Origin: Gammaproteobacteria bacterium
GTDB lineage: Bacteria; Pseudomonadota; Gammaproteobacteria; Natronospirales; REEB76
Direction of reading: 5' to 3'
Length of the DNA stretch: 64,000 nucleotides
NCBI GenBank assembly: GCA_036383255.1
Contig: DASVOS010000018.1
Coordinates: 29,432-93,431, forward strand
Below are positions 18,282 to 27,083 of the stretch, piece after piece (the stretch's first letter is position 1; each line of letters begins with the position of its first letter). A model generated the notes under the pieces. That model made no database searches. It was not told the DNA's origin and saw only the letters and a program-made list of their open reading frames with translations. Made by a program: the position numbers and the translations under genes.

Positions 18282-19663
18282 ACCCCACGACGCACCGCCG
18301 CGCGCCGCGCGCCACGATTTCCCTGTCCGCCATCCTCATGCTCGCGCTGGCGGGCTGTGCCAGCGAGCCGCCGCCTCCGCCTGCCGCCGTGTCTGTCCCT
18401 GTGCACGACGCCCCCGCGGTGCCGAGCGCGCAAGCCCCGGGCACGCTGCTGGACGGCGTGGCCGCGGTGGTGAACGAGGACGTGATCCTGAAGAGCGAGC
18501 TGGACGTACAGGTGGCCCAGGCCGAGAAGCAGATCCTGGCTCACAATACCCCGCTGCCGGCGCACGATGTGCTGCAGAAGCAGGTGCTGGACCAGATGGT
18601 CGTCACCCGCATCGAGCTGCAGCAGGCGGCCACACGCGGCGTCACCGTGAGTGATGACTCGGTGAACCAGGCCTTGAGCCGCATCGCGGCCCGCGCCGGC
18701 GTCACCCTCGACAAGCTGCCGGACGAGCTCAGCAAGCAAGGCCTGCAGTACGACCAGTTCCGCAAGGACCTGCGCGACCAGATCGTGATCCAGAACCTCG
18801 AGCAGCAGATTCTGAGCGACCAGCTGCGCATCACCCAGCAGGACATCGACGACCAAATGCGCCTGGACCAGGGCAGCGGCGACACCGAGACCCAGTATCA
18901 CGTGGCGCAGATCCTGGTGGCGACGCCGTTCAACCCCACCTCCGACGACGTGGCCGCGGCCCGCAAGAAGATCGACGTGGTGTACCAGAAGCTCAAGAGC
19001 GGCACCGACTTCGCGGCCGCCGCGGTCGCCTACTCCGAGGGCCAGAAGGCGCTCGATGGCGGCGACATCGGCTGGCGCAAGGCCTCGGAACTGCCCACCC
19101 TGTTCGCACCCCTGGTCAAGCAGATGAAACCCGGCGACTTCTCCGAGCCGGTGCAGAGCGCGAGCGGCTTCCACATCGTGAAGCTGCTCGAGGTGAAGAG
19201 CTCGGACCAGAAGGTGATGGTGACCCAGACCCATGCCCGCCACATCCTGGTGCGCACCAGCGCGATCCTGAACGAGGAGCAAGCCAAGGCGAAGATCGAG
19301 AACCTCTACCAGCAGCTCAAGGCCGGCGCCGACTTCGCCAAGCTCGCCGCCGCCAACTCCGACGACCCGGGCTCGGGCAAGCAGGGCGGCGACCTGGGTT
19401 GGCTGGATCCGGGCGCGACCGTGCCGCCGTTCCAGGCCGCCATGGACAAGCTGCAGCCCGGCGAGCTCAGCCCTCCGTTCCAGTCGCAGTTCGGCTGGCA
19501 CGTGGTGGAGGTGCTGGGCCGGCGCGAGGCGGACCAGACCGACGCGAGCCGCCGTAACCGCGCCTACGAGGCGATCTTCGCGCGCAAGTCCGAGGAAGTG
19601 ATCCAGCAGTGGCTGAGCGAGATCAAGGACACCGCCTTCATCGAGTACCACCTGGGCCAGTGA
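18278..19663 (+). CDS. surA: Periplasmic chaperone / peptidyl-prolyl isomerase SurA, with lipoprotein-type signal
   Basis: SurA escorts outer-membrane proteins, including LptD, through the periplasm. The order is a SurA N-terminal domain starting DGVAAVVNEDVILKSELD, then two parvulin domains at about 205-300 (GGDIGWRKASELP, GFHIVKLLEV) and about 315-415 (HARHILVRTS, GGDLGWLDPGAT). The 461-residue length is slightly long because of a Pro-rich N-terminal linker. Oddly, the signal reads LMLALAGC-ASEPPPPP, a textbook lipobox at about Cys27 with Ala at +2, predicting an outer-membrane lipoprotein rather than soluble SurA. It overlaps lptD (ATGA) and is followed 6 nt later by pdxA. Confidence 0.95.
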   Translation: MNPTTHRRAPRATISLSAILMLALAGCASEPPPPPAAVSVPVHDAPAVPSAQAPGTLLDGVAAVVNEDVILKSELDVQVAQAEKQILAHNTPLPAHDVLQKQVLDQMVVTRIELQQAATRGVTVSDDSVNQALSRIAARAGVTLDKLPDELSKQGLQYDQFRKDLRDQIVIQNLEQQILSDQLRITQQDIDDQMRLDQGSGDTETQYHVAQILVATPFNPTSDDVAAARKKIDVVYQKLKSGTDFAAAAVAYSEGQKALDGGDIGWRKASELPTLFAPLVKQMKPGDFSEPVQSASGFHIVKLLEVKSSDQKVMVTQTHARHILVRTSAILNEEQAKAKIENLYQQLKAGADFAKLAAANSDDPGSGKQGGDLGWLDPGATVPPFQAAMDKLQPGELSPPFQSQFGWHVVEVLGRREADQTDASRRNRAYEAIFARKSEEVIQQWLSEIKDTAFIEYHLGQ

Positions 19664-19669
19664 GGCTCC

Positions 19670-20656
19670 ATGGACAGCGCCCTCCCCCGCATCGCACTCA
19701 CCAGCGGTGAACCCGCGGGGATCGGGCCAGACATCTGCATCCGCTCCGCGCAGCAGGCTCATGCTGCGGACATCACCGTGCTCGGCGACCCGGACCTCAT
19801 GAAGGCCCGCGCCGCGGCCTTAGGGCTTCCCCTCGACATCGAGATCGCCGCCCCGCGCGCGCCCTCGCCCCAGCAGGCGGGCCGCATGCGCGTGCTGCCG
19901 GTGAAGCTGCGTGCCCGTTGCACCGCCGGCAAGCCCGACCCCATCAATGCTCCCTACGTCATCGAGATGCTGGAGCGCGGCACCGATGCCTGCCTGCAGG
20001 GCGGTTTCGACGCGCTGGTCACGGCACCGGTGCAGAAGAGCACGATCAACGATGCCGGCATCCCCTTCACCGGGCACACCGAGTTCCTGGCGGCGCGCTG
20101 CCATGCGCCGCACGTGGTGATGGTGCTGGCTGCCGGCGCCCTGCGTGTCGCGCTCTCCACCACCCACCTGCCGCTGCGGAAAGTGCCCGATGCCATCACC
20201 CGCGAGGGCCTCACTGCGACCCTCGCCACCCTGCGCGCAGGCCTCAAGGCCCGCTTCGGCCTGGACGAACCGCACGTGCTGGTGCTGGGGCTGAACCCCC
20301 ACGCCGGCGAGGGCGGCCACCTCGGCCGCGAGGAACTGGAAGTGATCCAACCCGTCTGCGAGGCGCTCAGGACACAGGGCATGCGCATCACCGGACCGGT
20401 CTCGGCCGACACCGCGTTCAACCCGGCACGGATGGGCGGCATCGACGTGGTGCTGGCCATGTACCACGACCAGGGCCTGCCGGTGCTGAAATATGCCGGC
20501 TTCGGCCACGCGGTGAACATCACCCTCGGGCTGCCCATCGTGCGCACCTCCGTGGACCATGGCACCGCCCTGGAGCTCGCCGGAACCGGCCTCGCCGAGC
20601 ACGCGAGCCTGGAGGCGGCGCTGGAGACCGCCGCCGCCATGGTGCGGCACGGCTGA
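19670..20656 (+). CDS. pdxA: 4-hydroxythreonine-4-phosphate dehydrogenase
   Basis: PdxA oxidises 4-phosphohydroxythreonine in the deoxyxylulose-5-phosphate-dependent pyridoxal phosphate route. The 328-residue length is standard. Characteristic segments are LTSGEPAGIGPDI at the N-terminus, TAPVQKSTINDAG, the metal-site GHTEFLA, and LAMYHDQGLPVLKY with the conserved His/Asp. Its stop overlaps the rsmA ATG by one base, the classical surA-pdxA-rsmA order. Confidence 0.97.
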   Translation: MDSALPRIALTSGEPAGIGPDICIRSAQQAHAADITVLGDPDLMKARAAALGLPLDIEIAAPRAPSPQQAGRMRVLPVKLRARCTAGKPDPINAPYVIEMLERGTDACLQGGFDALVTAPVQKSTINDAGIPFTGHTEFLAARCHAPHVVMVLAAGALRVALSTTHLPLRKVPDAITREGLTATLATLRAGLKARFGLDEPHVLVLGLNPHAGEGGHLGREELEVIQPVCEALRTQGMRITGPVSADTAFNPARMGGIDVVLAMYHDQGLPVLKYAGFGHAVNITLGLPIVRTSVDHGTALELAGTGLAEHASLEAALETAAAMVRHG

Positions 20657-21426
20657 TGCACCATATCCCGCGCAAGCGCTTCGGCCAGCACTTCCTCCAC
20701 GACCCACGCATCATCGGGAAGATCCTCGCCGCCATCGCGCCCCAACCCGGCGAGCCGCTGGTGGAGATCGGGCCCGGCCTCGGCGCCATCACCCTGCCGC
20801 TGCTGGAGCGGACCGGTGCGCTCACCGCCGTGGAACTGGACCGGGATGTGATCCCGCACCTCGAGGCCGCGGCCCGCAGCAAAGGCAAGCTCACCATCGT
20901 GCAGGGAGACGCGCTGGAAGTGGACCTGGCCACGCTGGCGCCGGCCGGCGCGAAGCTGCGCCTCGTGGGCAACCTGCCCTACAACGTCTCCACCCCGCTG
21001 CTGTTCCGCTTCCTGGAACAGGCGGATTGCGTGAAGGACATGCACTTCATGCTGCAGAAGGAAGTGGTGCAGCGCATGGCGGCGAAACCCGGCGGCAAGG
21101 AGTATGGCCGCCTCACGGTGATGCTGGCGGCGCGCTGCAGGGTAGAGCCCTTGTTCAGCATCGGCCCGGGCGCGTTCCGTCCGCCACCCAAGGTGGACTC
21201 CGCCTTCGTCCGGCTCGTGCCCTATGCCGAGCCGCCCTTCCCGCTCCCGGATCCGGCGCGCTTCGCCAGGCTCGTGACCCAGGCCTTCAGCCACAGGCGC
21301 AAGACCCTGAAGAACGCGCTCGCGGGGCTGCTGGACGAGGCGGCGATCAGTTCCGCCGGCATCGACGCAAAGGCGCGCCCGGAGACCCTGTCAGCGGCAG
21401 ATTACGCGCGCCTTAGCAGGCTCTAA
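20656..21426 (+). CDS. rsmA: 16S rRNA (A1518/A1519-N6) dimethyltransferase KsgA
   Basis: KsgA dimethylates two adjacent adenines in helix 45 during 30S maturation; its loss gives kasugamycin resistance. The ATG at 20656 gives 256 residues. Motifs are KRFGQHFLHDP, the SAM-binding EIGPGLGAITLPLLE, the NLPYNVSTPL motif (class I N6-adenine NLPY) and the C-terminal PPPKVDSAFVRL and SHRRKTLKNAL. The frame stays open far upstream through pdxA, but the TGATG overlap with pdxA fixes the start. Confidence 0.97.
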   Translation: MHHIPRKRFGQHFLHDPRIIGKILAAIAPQPGEPLVEIGPGLGAITLPLLERTGALTAVELDRDVIPHLEAAARSKGKLTIVQGDALEVDLATLAPAGAKLRLVGNLPYNVSTPLLFRFLEQADCVKDMHFMLQKEVVQRMAAKPGGKEYGRLTVMLAARCRVEPLFSIGPGAFRPPPKVDSAFVRLVPYAEPPFPLPDPARFARLVTQAFSHRRKTLKNALAGLLDEAAISSAGIDAKARPETLSAADYARLSRL

Positions 21427-21433
21427 AGCGCTC

Positions 21434-21439
21434 TATACT
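21434..21439 (+). promoter_or_regulatory. Candidate -10 box for the universal stress gene
   Basis: TATACT lies 29 nt upstream of the usp ATG, directly after the rsmA stop. A GGGGAG ribosome site follows 7 nt before the ATG. No strong -35 was found. It suggests that usp, which is not part of the usual rsmA-apaG order, has its own promoter. Confidence 0.35.
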
Positions 21440-21467
21440 TGGTGCAGGCCAGCCGGGGAGCAAGCCG

Positions 21468-21902
21468 ATGGATGCCTACAACCAGGTCCTGATCGCCGTG
21501 GATCTGAGCGAAGACAGCGCCAGGGTGGTGCAGCGCGGCATGGAGATCGCCCGCCGCTGTGGGGCAAAGGCCAGCCTCCTGCATGTGGTGGAGTTCATCC
21601 CCGTGGACCCCGCCGGCGAGGCGCTCTTGCCGCCCCCCGTTGACCTTGAAGGCGAGATGATAGGCGGTGCGCGCCGCCGCCTGGACGAACTCTGCACCAG
21701 ACTCGGGCTCGCGGACCTGCCGCGCCGCCTCGAGGTGGGCATCATCAAGCTCGAGATCCTGAAGGCCGCGACCGAACTCGAGGCGGACCTCATCGTGCTC
21801 GGCAGCCACGAACGCCACGGCCTCGCGCTGCTCCTGGGCTCCACCGAAAAAGCCATCATGCACAAGGCCCCGTGTGATGTTTTGACTGTGCGCCTGCGGT
21901 GA
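21468..21902 (+). CDS. Universal stress protein (UspA family)
   Basis: A single-domain 144-residue Usp. It opens with the family strand YNQVLIAVDLSEDS and ends with the ATP-binding signature GSHERHGLALLLGSTEKAI, followed by the terminal strand CDVLTV, so it is probably a nucleotide-binding Usp. GGGGAG sits 7 nt upstream of the ATG. The gene separates rsmA from apaG, which are adjacent in many gammaproteobacteria. Usp proteins respond to starvation and stress, but a specific role here cannot be read from the sequence. Confidence 0.92.
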   Translation: MDAYNQVLIAVDLSEDSARVVQRGMEIARRCGAKASLLHVVEFIPVDPAGEALLPPPVDLEGEMIGGARRRLDELCTRLGLADLPRRLEVGIIKLEILKAATELEADLIVLGSHERHGLALLLGSTEKAIMHKAPCDVLTVRLR

Positions 21903-21933
21903 ATGAGCCGGTACATTCACGTAAAATAAGCGC

Positions 21934-22320
21934 ATGACAGCCGTCCCCCTCCCGAACGACATCCGCGTGGACGTGGAGACCGCCTACGTGGCCGCCCAAT
22001 CGGACCCGGAGCAGAACCGCTTCGTGTTCTCCTACACCATCACCATCCGCAACCAGGGCTCGGTGCCCGCCAAGCTGCTGACCCGCCACTGGGTGATCAC
22101 CGACTCCAACGGCAAGGTGCAGGAAGTGCACGGCGAAGGCGTGGTGGGCGAGCAGCCCCATATCAAGCCCGGCGAGGGCTACCGCTACTCCAGCGGCGCG
22201 GCCCTGGAGACGCCGGTCGGTTCCATGCAGGGTGCCTACCAGATGATCAACGACCAGGGCGAGACCTTCGACGCGCCCATCGCTCCCTTCCGGCTGGCGG
22301 TGCCGGGCATGCTGCACTGA
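21934..22320 (+). CDS. apaG: ApaG protein (DUF525)
   Basis: A 128-residue fibronectin-III-like ApaG, with the family motifs [42 protein letters not shown] and [11 protein letters not shown] near the C-terminus. Its role is unclear: it is genetically tied to ApaH, and binding of nucleotide polyphosphates has been proposed. Its last base overlaps the apaH ATG. The 31-nt gap after usp holds an AT-rich GTAAAATAAG that could serve as a -10. Confidence 0.95.
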   Translation: MTAVPLPNDIRVDVETAYVAAQSDPEQNRFVFSYTITIRNQGSVPAKLLTRHWVITDSNGKVQEVHGEGVVGEQPHIKPGEGYRYSSGAALETPVGSMQGAYQMINDQGETFDAPIAPFRLAVPGMLH

Positions 22321-23162
22321 TGGCGACCTTCGCCATCGGTGACATCCAGGGTTGCCACGACGAGCTCCAGCGGCTGCTGGAGCGCATCAACTTCGATCCC
22401 GCCGAGGACCAGCTGTGGTTCACCGGCGACCTGGTCAACCGCGGTCCCCAGTCCCTCGAGACCCTGCGCTTCGTGAAGAGCCTGGGCCGCCACGCGGTCA
22501 CCGTGCTGGGCAACCATGACCTGCACCTCCTGGCGGTGGCCGCCGGCACCGCGCCCAAACGCAAGAGCGACACCCTGGATGCGGTGCTGGCCGCGCCTGA
22601 CCGGGAGGAACTCCTGGACTGGCTGCGCCACAGGCCGCTGCTGCATCACGATCCTGAACTGGGCTACACGCTGCTCCATGCCGGCCTCCCGCCACAGTGG
22701 GACCTGGCCCAGGCCCAGGCCTGCGCACGGGAATTGGAGATGGTGCTGCAAGGGCCCGGCTGCCTGGAGTTCTTACGCCACATGTACGGCGACCGGCCGG
22801 ACCGCTGGTCCGCGGAGCTGGCTGGCATGGACCGGCTGCGCTTCATCGTCAACTGCTTCACGCGCCTGCGCTTCATCGGACCCGAGGGGGAGTTGGAGCT
22901 CAAGACCAAGGGCGCCCCCGGGACCCATCCCCATGGGTTCCAGGCCTGGTACGAGGCGCCAGGCCGCGCGAGCTCCGGCCTGCACCTCCTGTTCGGCCAT
23001 TGGTCAACCGTGGGCGAGGTCCAGGATGCCCACAACGCCCTCGGCCTCGACACGGGCTGCGTCTGGGGTGGCCAGCTCACCGCCCTCAGGCTGGACGGTG
23101 ACGGCAGCGGCGGCTGGTACTGCGTGGACTGCCAGAAAGCTCAGGAACCGGGGTCCGACTGA
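22320..23162 (+). CDS. apaH: Diadenosine tetraphosphatase (symmetrical)
   Basis: ApaH splits Ap4A into two ADP and acts as an RNA decapping enzyme for Np4 caps. It is a calcineurin-like phosphoesterase with GDIQGCHDELQRLL, GDLVNRGPQSLE and GNHDLHLLAVA at the N-terminus, and FGHWSTVG near the C-terminus. The 280-residue length is typical. The start overlaps apaG by 1 nt (TGATG). In E. coli folA follows; here the kynurenine cluster follows instead, and folA lies 10 kb away on the other strand. Confidence 0.97.
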   Translation: MATFAIGDIQGCHDELQRLLERINFDPAEDQLWFTGDLVNRGPQSLETLRFVKSLGRHAVTVLGNHDLHLLAVAAGTAPKRKSDTLDAVLAAPDREELLDWLRHRPLLHHDPELGYTLLHAGLPPQWDLAQAQACARELEMVLQGPGCLEFLRHMYGDRPDRWSAELAGMDRLRFIVNCFTRLRFIGPEGELELKTKGAPGTHPHGFQAWYEAPGRASSGLHLLFGHWSTVGEVQDAHNALGLDTGCVWGGQLTALRLDGDGSGGWYCVDCQKAQEPGSD

Positions 23163-23177
23163 TATCATTGGCGGTCT

Positions 23178-23987
23178 ATGACCACCAATAAGACCCTCGA
23201 TAGCCTCCGATTGGACGGCAAATGGGCCCTGGTGTGCGGTGCCAGCAAGGGGATAGGCGCCGCCGCGGCGCGGGCCCTGGCCGAGCTCGGCGCCGATGTG
23301 ACCCTGGTAGCGCGCACCGAGGAGAGCCTCAAGGAGAGCTTCCAGCAGCTCCCGGCCACCGGCACCCAGCGCCATGGCTATTTCACCGCCGACTTCGACG
23401 ACCCCGCCGGCCTCAAGGCCGCCCTCGAGGCCTGGCTCAAGCGCACCCCCAAGGTGCACATCCTGGTCAACAACACCGGTGGACCGCCGGGCGGCCCGAT
23501 CCAGTCCGCCAAGCCCGAGGAATTCCTGGCCGCGTTCAACCGCCACCTCATCGGCGGACAGACCCTGGTGCAGGCGCTGCTGCCGGCCATGCGCGCCGCC
23601 GGGTACGGCCGCATCATCAATGTCATCTCCACCTCCGTGAAGGAGCCCATCAAGGGGCTGGGTGTCTCCAACACCGTACGCGGCGCGGTGGCGAGCTGGG
23701 CCAAGACCCTGGCCGGCGAGCTCGGCAAGGACGGCATCACGGTCAACAACGTGCTGCCGGGGTTCACCCGCACAGGCCGCATGCAGAGCCTGTTCCAGTC
23801 CCGCGCCGAGAAGGAGCAGCGCAGCGTGGCGGAGGTCGAAGCGGAGGCCCGCGCGCTCATCCCGCTGGGGCGCATCGCCGACCCCGAGGAAGTGGCCGCC
23901 GCCATCGCCTTCCTGGCCTCTCCCGCCGCGTCCTATATAACGGGCGTTAGCCTGCCGGTGGACGGCGGGCGCATCCAGAGCCTCTAG
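23178..23987 (+). CDS. Atypical short-chain dehydrogenase/reductase lacking the YxxxK pair
   Basis: A Rossmann-fold SDR of 269 residues, first in the kynurenine-type operon. The cofactor motif is intact (GASKGIG, residues 21-27), as is the NNTGG structural motif (98-102). A serine lies in the expected place (NVISTS, about 151-153). However, where classical SDRs have YxxxK, this protein has SNTVR (Ser164 to Arg168), so the catalytic Tyr and Lys are both absent. A divergent FabG-like subgroup lacking the normal tetrad is known to me in outline. The substrate is unknown. The ALDH gene begins 1 nt after its stop, implying a shared job in aminomuconate metabolism. Confidence 0.85.
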   Translation: MTTNKTLDSLRLDGKWALVCGASKGIGAAAARALAELGADVTLVARTEESLKESFQQLPATGTQRHGYFTADFDDPAGLKAALEAWLKRTPKVHILVNNTGGPPGGPIQSAKPEEFLAAFNRHLIGGQTLVQALLPAMRAAGYGRIINVISTSVKEPIKGLGVSNTVRGAVASWAKTLAGELGKDGITVNNVLPGFTRTGRMQSLFQSRAEKEQRSVAEVEAEARALIPLGRIADPEEVAAAIAFLASPAASYITGVSLPVDGGRIQSL

Positions 23988-23988
23988 C

Positions 23989-25431
23989 ATGGTGGAGCTC
24001 AAGAACTACATCGGCGGCAGACTGCAGCCGGCCCACTCCGGCGGCTGGCTCGACTGCCATGAGCCCGCCACGGCGAAGGTATACGCGCACATCCCCGACT
24101 CAGACGCGAAGGATGTGGATGCTGCAGTGGCCGCCGCAGCTGCCGCTTTCCCCGCCTGGTCCGGCATGCCCGCCGCCGAGCGCAGCCGCTGGCTCCTGAA
24201 GCTCGCAGAGCTGATCGAAAGAGACCTGGAGAAACTGGCGCGCGCCGAGAGCGTGGACAACGGCAAGCCGGTGGACCTGGCCCGCAGCCTGGACATCCCC
24301 CGCGCCGTCTCCAACCTGCGCTTCTTCGCCGCCGCCGCCAGTCAGTTCGGCAGCGAGTCCCATGCCATGGAGGAAGGCGCCATCAACTACACCTTGCGCT
24401 CACCGCTCGGCGTGGTGGGCTGCATCTCCCCCTGGAACCTGCCGCTGTACCTGTTCACCTGGAAGATCGCGCCGGCGCTGGCCGCCGGCAACTGCGTGGT
24501 GGGCAAGCCTTCCGAGGTGACGCCCATGACGGCGTACCTGTTCAGCGAACTCTGCGCCGAGGCGGGCCTGCCGCCGGGCGTGCTCAACGTGGTGCATGGC
24601 CTGGGCACCAAGGCCGGCAGCGCCATCGTGGACCACCCGGGCGTGAAGGCCGTGTCCTTCACCGGCGGCACCAAGACCGGAGCCGACATCGCAGCCCGTG
24701 CGGCCCCCAAGTTCAAGAAGCTGTCGCTGGAGCTCGGCGGCAAGAACCCGGTGCTGGTGTTCGCCGACTGCGACTTCGAGCTGGCGCTCAGGGAATCCCT
24801 GCGGGCCGCCTTCGCCAACCAGGGCGAGATCTGCTTCTGCGGCTCGCGCATCTACATCGAGCGCAGCCTGTATCCCAAGTTCCGCGACGCCTTCGTGGAG
24901 CGTGCAAAAGCCTTGCGCCAGGGTGACCCCCTGGAAGCGGGCGTGCAACAGGGCGCGCTGGTCTCGGAGGCTCATCTGCAGAAAGTGCTGGGCTACGTCG
25001 AGCTCGCGAAGCAGGAAGGCGGCAAGGTCCTCTGCGGCGGCAAGCGCGCCGAGTTCTCCGGCCGCTGCGTCGGGGGCTGGTTCCTGGAACCCACGGTCAT
25101 CGAGGGCTTGGGACCCGGTTGCCGTGTGAACCAGGAGGAGATCTTCGGCCCCGTGGTCACCCTCTCGCCCTTCGACACCGAGGCGGAGGCGCTCACGCTC
25201 GCCAATGGCACGCCTTACGGCCTCACCGCCACGCTGCTGAGTTCCGACGTGGGCCGCTGCCATCGGCTGGCGTCGAAGCTCGAAGCCGGCCTCATCTGGA
25301 TCAACTGCTGGATGCTGAGGGACTTGCGGGTTCCCATGGGTGGCGTGAAGCAGTCCGGCGTCGGCCGCGAGGGCGGTTTCGAGGCCATGCGCTTCTTCAC
25401 CGAACCGCGCAACGTCACGGTCAAGTACTGA
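23989..25431 (+). CDS. 2-aminomuconate 6-semialdehyde dehydrogenase (ALDH superfamily)
   Basis: An aldehyde dehydrogenase of 480 residues. Catalytic residues are visible: general base Glu248 in SLELGGKNP, nucleophile Cys282 in NQGEICFCG, and the NAD site SPWNLPLYLFTWKI to VGKPSEVTPM. In kynurenine and 2-nitrobenzoate pathways such an enzyme (AMSDH/NbaE type) oxidises 2-aminomuconate semialdehyde, the product of ACMSD, to 2-aminomuconate. ACMSD, 3-hydroxyanthranilate dioxygenase and a RidA-type deaminase nearby support this assignment. Substrate assignment is by context, since the superfamily is broad. Confidence 0.88.
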   Translation: MVELKNYIGGRLQPAHSGGWLDCHEPATAKVYAHIPDSDAKDVDAAVAAAAAAFPAWSGMPAAERSRWLLKLAELIERDLEKLARAESVDNGKPVDLARSLDIPRAVSNLRFFAAAASQFGSESHAMEEGAINYTLRSPLGVVGCISPWNLPLYLFTWKIAPALAAGNCVVGKPSEVTPMTAYLFSELCAEAGLPPGVLNVVHGLGTKAGSAIVDHPGVKAVSFTGGTKTGADIAARAAPKFKKLSLELGGKNPVLVFADCDFELALRESLRAAFANQGEICFCGSRIYIERSLYPKFRDAFVERAKALRQGDPLEAGVQQGALVSEAHLQKVLGYVELAKQEGGKVLCGGKRAEFSGRCVGGWFLEPTVIEGLGPGCRVNQEEIFGPVVTLSPFDTEAEALTLANGTPYGLTATLLSSDVGRCHRLASKLEAGLIWINCWMLRDLRVPMGGVKQSGVGREGGFEAMRFFTEPRNVTVKY

Positions 25432-25440
25432 GGAGCGGGG

Positions 25441-25860
25441 ATGAGCGAGAAGATCCATTCCTCAAAGGCGCCGGAACCGGTGGGTCTCTATCCCCATGCG
25501 CGGCGCGTGGGCGATCTCTTGTTCCTCTCCGGCGTCGGCCCGCGCAAGCGCGGCAGCAAGGATATCCCGGGCGTGACCCTGGATGCGCAGGGCAAGGTGG
25601 TCGCCTATGACATCGAGGTACAGTGCCGCTCGGTGTTCGACAACGTGCGCTGGATCCTGGAGGACGCGGGGTCCGGCTGGGATAGGCTGGTGGACGTGAC
25701 GGTGTTCCTGACGGACATGCAGCGGGACTTCCAGGCCTACAACAGGCTCTACGCTGAGTACTTCAAGGACAACCAGCCCTGCCGCACCACCGTCCAGGTG
25801 ACGGCGCTGCCCACGCCCATCGCCATCGAACTCAAGTGCATCGCGACAGTCGTCCGCTGA
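25441..25860 (+). CDS. RidA-family protein, probable 2-aminomuconate deaminase
   Basis: A 139-residue YjgF/RidA-fold protein with the family features LFLSGVGPRK, VQCRSVFDNVRWILEDAG, TVFLTDMQRDFQAYNRLYAEYF and the C-terminal PIAIELKCIAT. RidA-fold enzymes of the NbaF/AmnD type hydrolyse 2-aminomuconate to 4-oxalocrotonate and ammonia. The position directly after the semialdehyde dehydrogenase supports that role over general enamine deamination. A good ribosome site (GAGGAG) sits in the 9-nt gap. The enzymes downstream of 4-oxalocrotonate are not in the window. Confidence 0.85.
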   Translation: MSEKIHSSKAPEPVGLYPHARRVGDLLFLSGVGPRKRGSKDIPGVTLDAQGKVVAYDIEVQCRSVFDNVRWILEDAGSGWDRLVDVTVFLTDMQRDFQAYNRLYAEYFKDNQPCRTTVQVTALPTPIAIELKCIATVVR

Positions 25861-25870
25861 TGTCATACAT

Positions 25871-27064
25871 ATGACCACCACACATACAAACCCAGACCAC
25901 AAAGGCACGGAATTCTTCGCATCCCTTGAAGGGATGCGTGGCATCGCCGCCATCGGCGTGGTGCTTTATCACGTCTTCTGGGGATGGCATCTCCGCTACA
26001 ACAGCCTAATCCACCACGGTGCGCTGTTCGTGGATTTCTTCTTCATCATTTCCGGATTTGTCATTTGCCACATCTATGCTACCCGGCTCCGGGACTCCGG
26101 CGACCTAGGTAAATTCTTACTGCTTCGCACCATGCGGCTCTATCCGTTGCACCTGTTTACGCTGGTCGTGATAGCCGTGATCCTCGTCATGACCCAGTGG
26201 CTCGGATCCCAATGGCAGGTATTCTCCTACATCGACAATGACTCGCGGCTGCAAGGAACCCTGCAAGATTTCCTGCTCAACCTGACATTGTTGCATGGGA
26301 TACTCCAGCACGATGATTTCACATTCAATCGTCCAAGTTGGAGCATCAGTACGGAGTACTACACGTATTTCCTGTTTGCCTTGACAGCACTTGTGACAGC
26401 CGCCAGGCGATATTTGATGATAACTATCGCTCTGGCCATCGTCGGTATTGCCGGTATGCACCTTTGGCAGCGCGGCGGTTTGATAGTGGTGAATAACGAC
26501 GACGCATGGCTAGTCAGCCCAGGCATGTTGAGGTGTGTCACTGGGTTCTTCATCGGTGTGCTGCTTCAATTCATCTGGCAAGTCATACATATCCGGGCCA
26601 GAGAAGCCATGGACAACTGGCGGTCCCACCTTGTTGAAGCAGCGAGCATCGCCTTTGTCATTTTTTCGATGTGCCGCTTCAACAAAGATAGGATGCAGTT
26701 CATAACCTTATTGTCTTTTGCAGTTCTGGTGCTGGTTTTTTCACTAAGCCGCGGATGGGCCACCAAAATCCTCGAAAGTGGCGTATTCCATAAACTCGGG
26801 CAGTGGTCGTATTCAATCTATTTGACCCATTTCGTCATTCTGATCATATTCGCGGGCATCCTCAAAATGACTTTCCACAAACCAAACCTTCATCATGTGA
26901 TGTCTGCTTGGAAGATGGATATCGTAACGGTGATTTTCGTGGGTACGGTTTTATTGGTCTCCAGCTTAACTTATAGGTTCATTGAGATTCCGCCTCGTGC
27001 ATGGGCAAAATCCCGCATCATGCGCAAACGTGCGGCGGCAGCCCAATCCAGCATCATCGCATAG
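25871..27064 (+). CDS. Membrane acyltransferase (acyltransferase 3 / OafA family), foreign composition
   Basis: A 397-residue integral membrane O-acyltransferase. The family start is GMRGIAAIGVVLYHVFWGW with the catalytic-type His in YHVF. It has FVDFFFIISGFVICHIY, RPSWSISTEYYTYF, about ten hydrophobic segments and a basic C-terminus. Such enzymes acetylate or succinylate surface polysaccharides or other membrane-side substrates. Base composition is visibly more AT-rich than both flanks, with many A/T third positions. It splits the otherwise continuous kynurenine operon between the deaminase and the dioxygenase, so it is probably a transferred gene. Its link to the pathway is unclear. Confidence 0.9.
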   Translation: MTTTHTNPDHKGTEFFASLEGMRGIAAIGVVLYHVFWGWHLRYNSLIHHGALFVDFFFIISGFVICHIYATRLRDSGDLGKFLLLRTMRLYPLHLFTLVVIAVILVMTQWLGSQWQVFSYIDNDSRLQGTLQDFLLNLTLLHGILQHDDFTFNRPSWSISTEYYTYFLFALTALVTAARRYLMITIALAIVGIAGMHLWQRGGLIVVNNDDAWLVSPGMLRCVTGFFIGVLLQFIWQVIHIRAREAMDNWRSHLVEAASIAFVIFSMCRFNKDRMQFITLLSFAVLVLVFSLSRGWATKILESGVFHKLGQWSYSIYLTHFVILIIFAGILKMTFHKPNLHHVMSAWKMDIVTVIFVGTVLLVSSLTYRFIEIPPRAWAKSRIMRKRAAAAQSSIIA

Positions 27065-27083
27065 GCTCAACTGGAGTCTCTTT

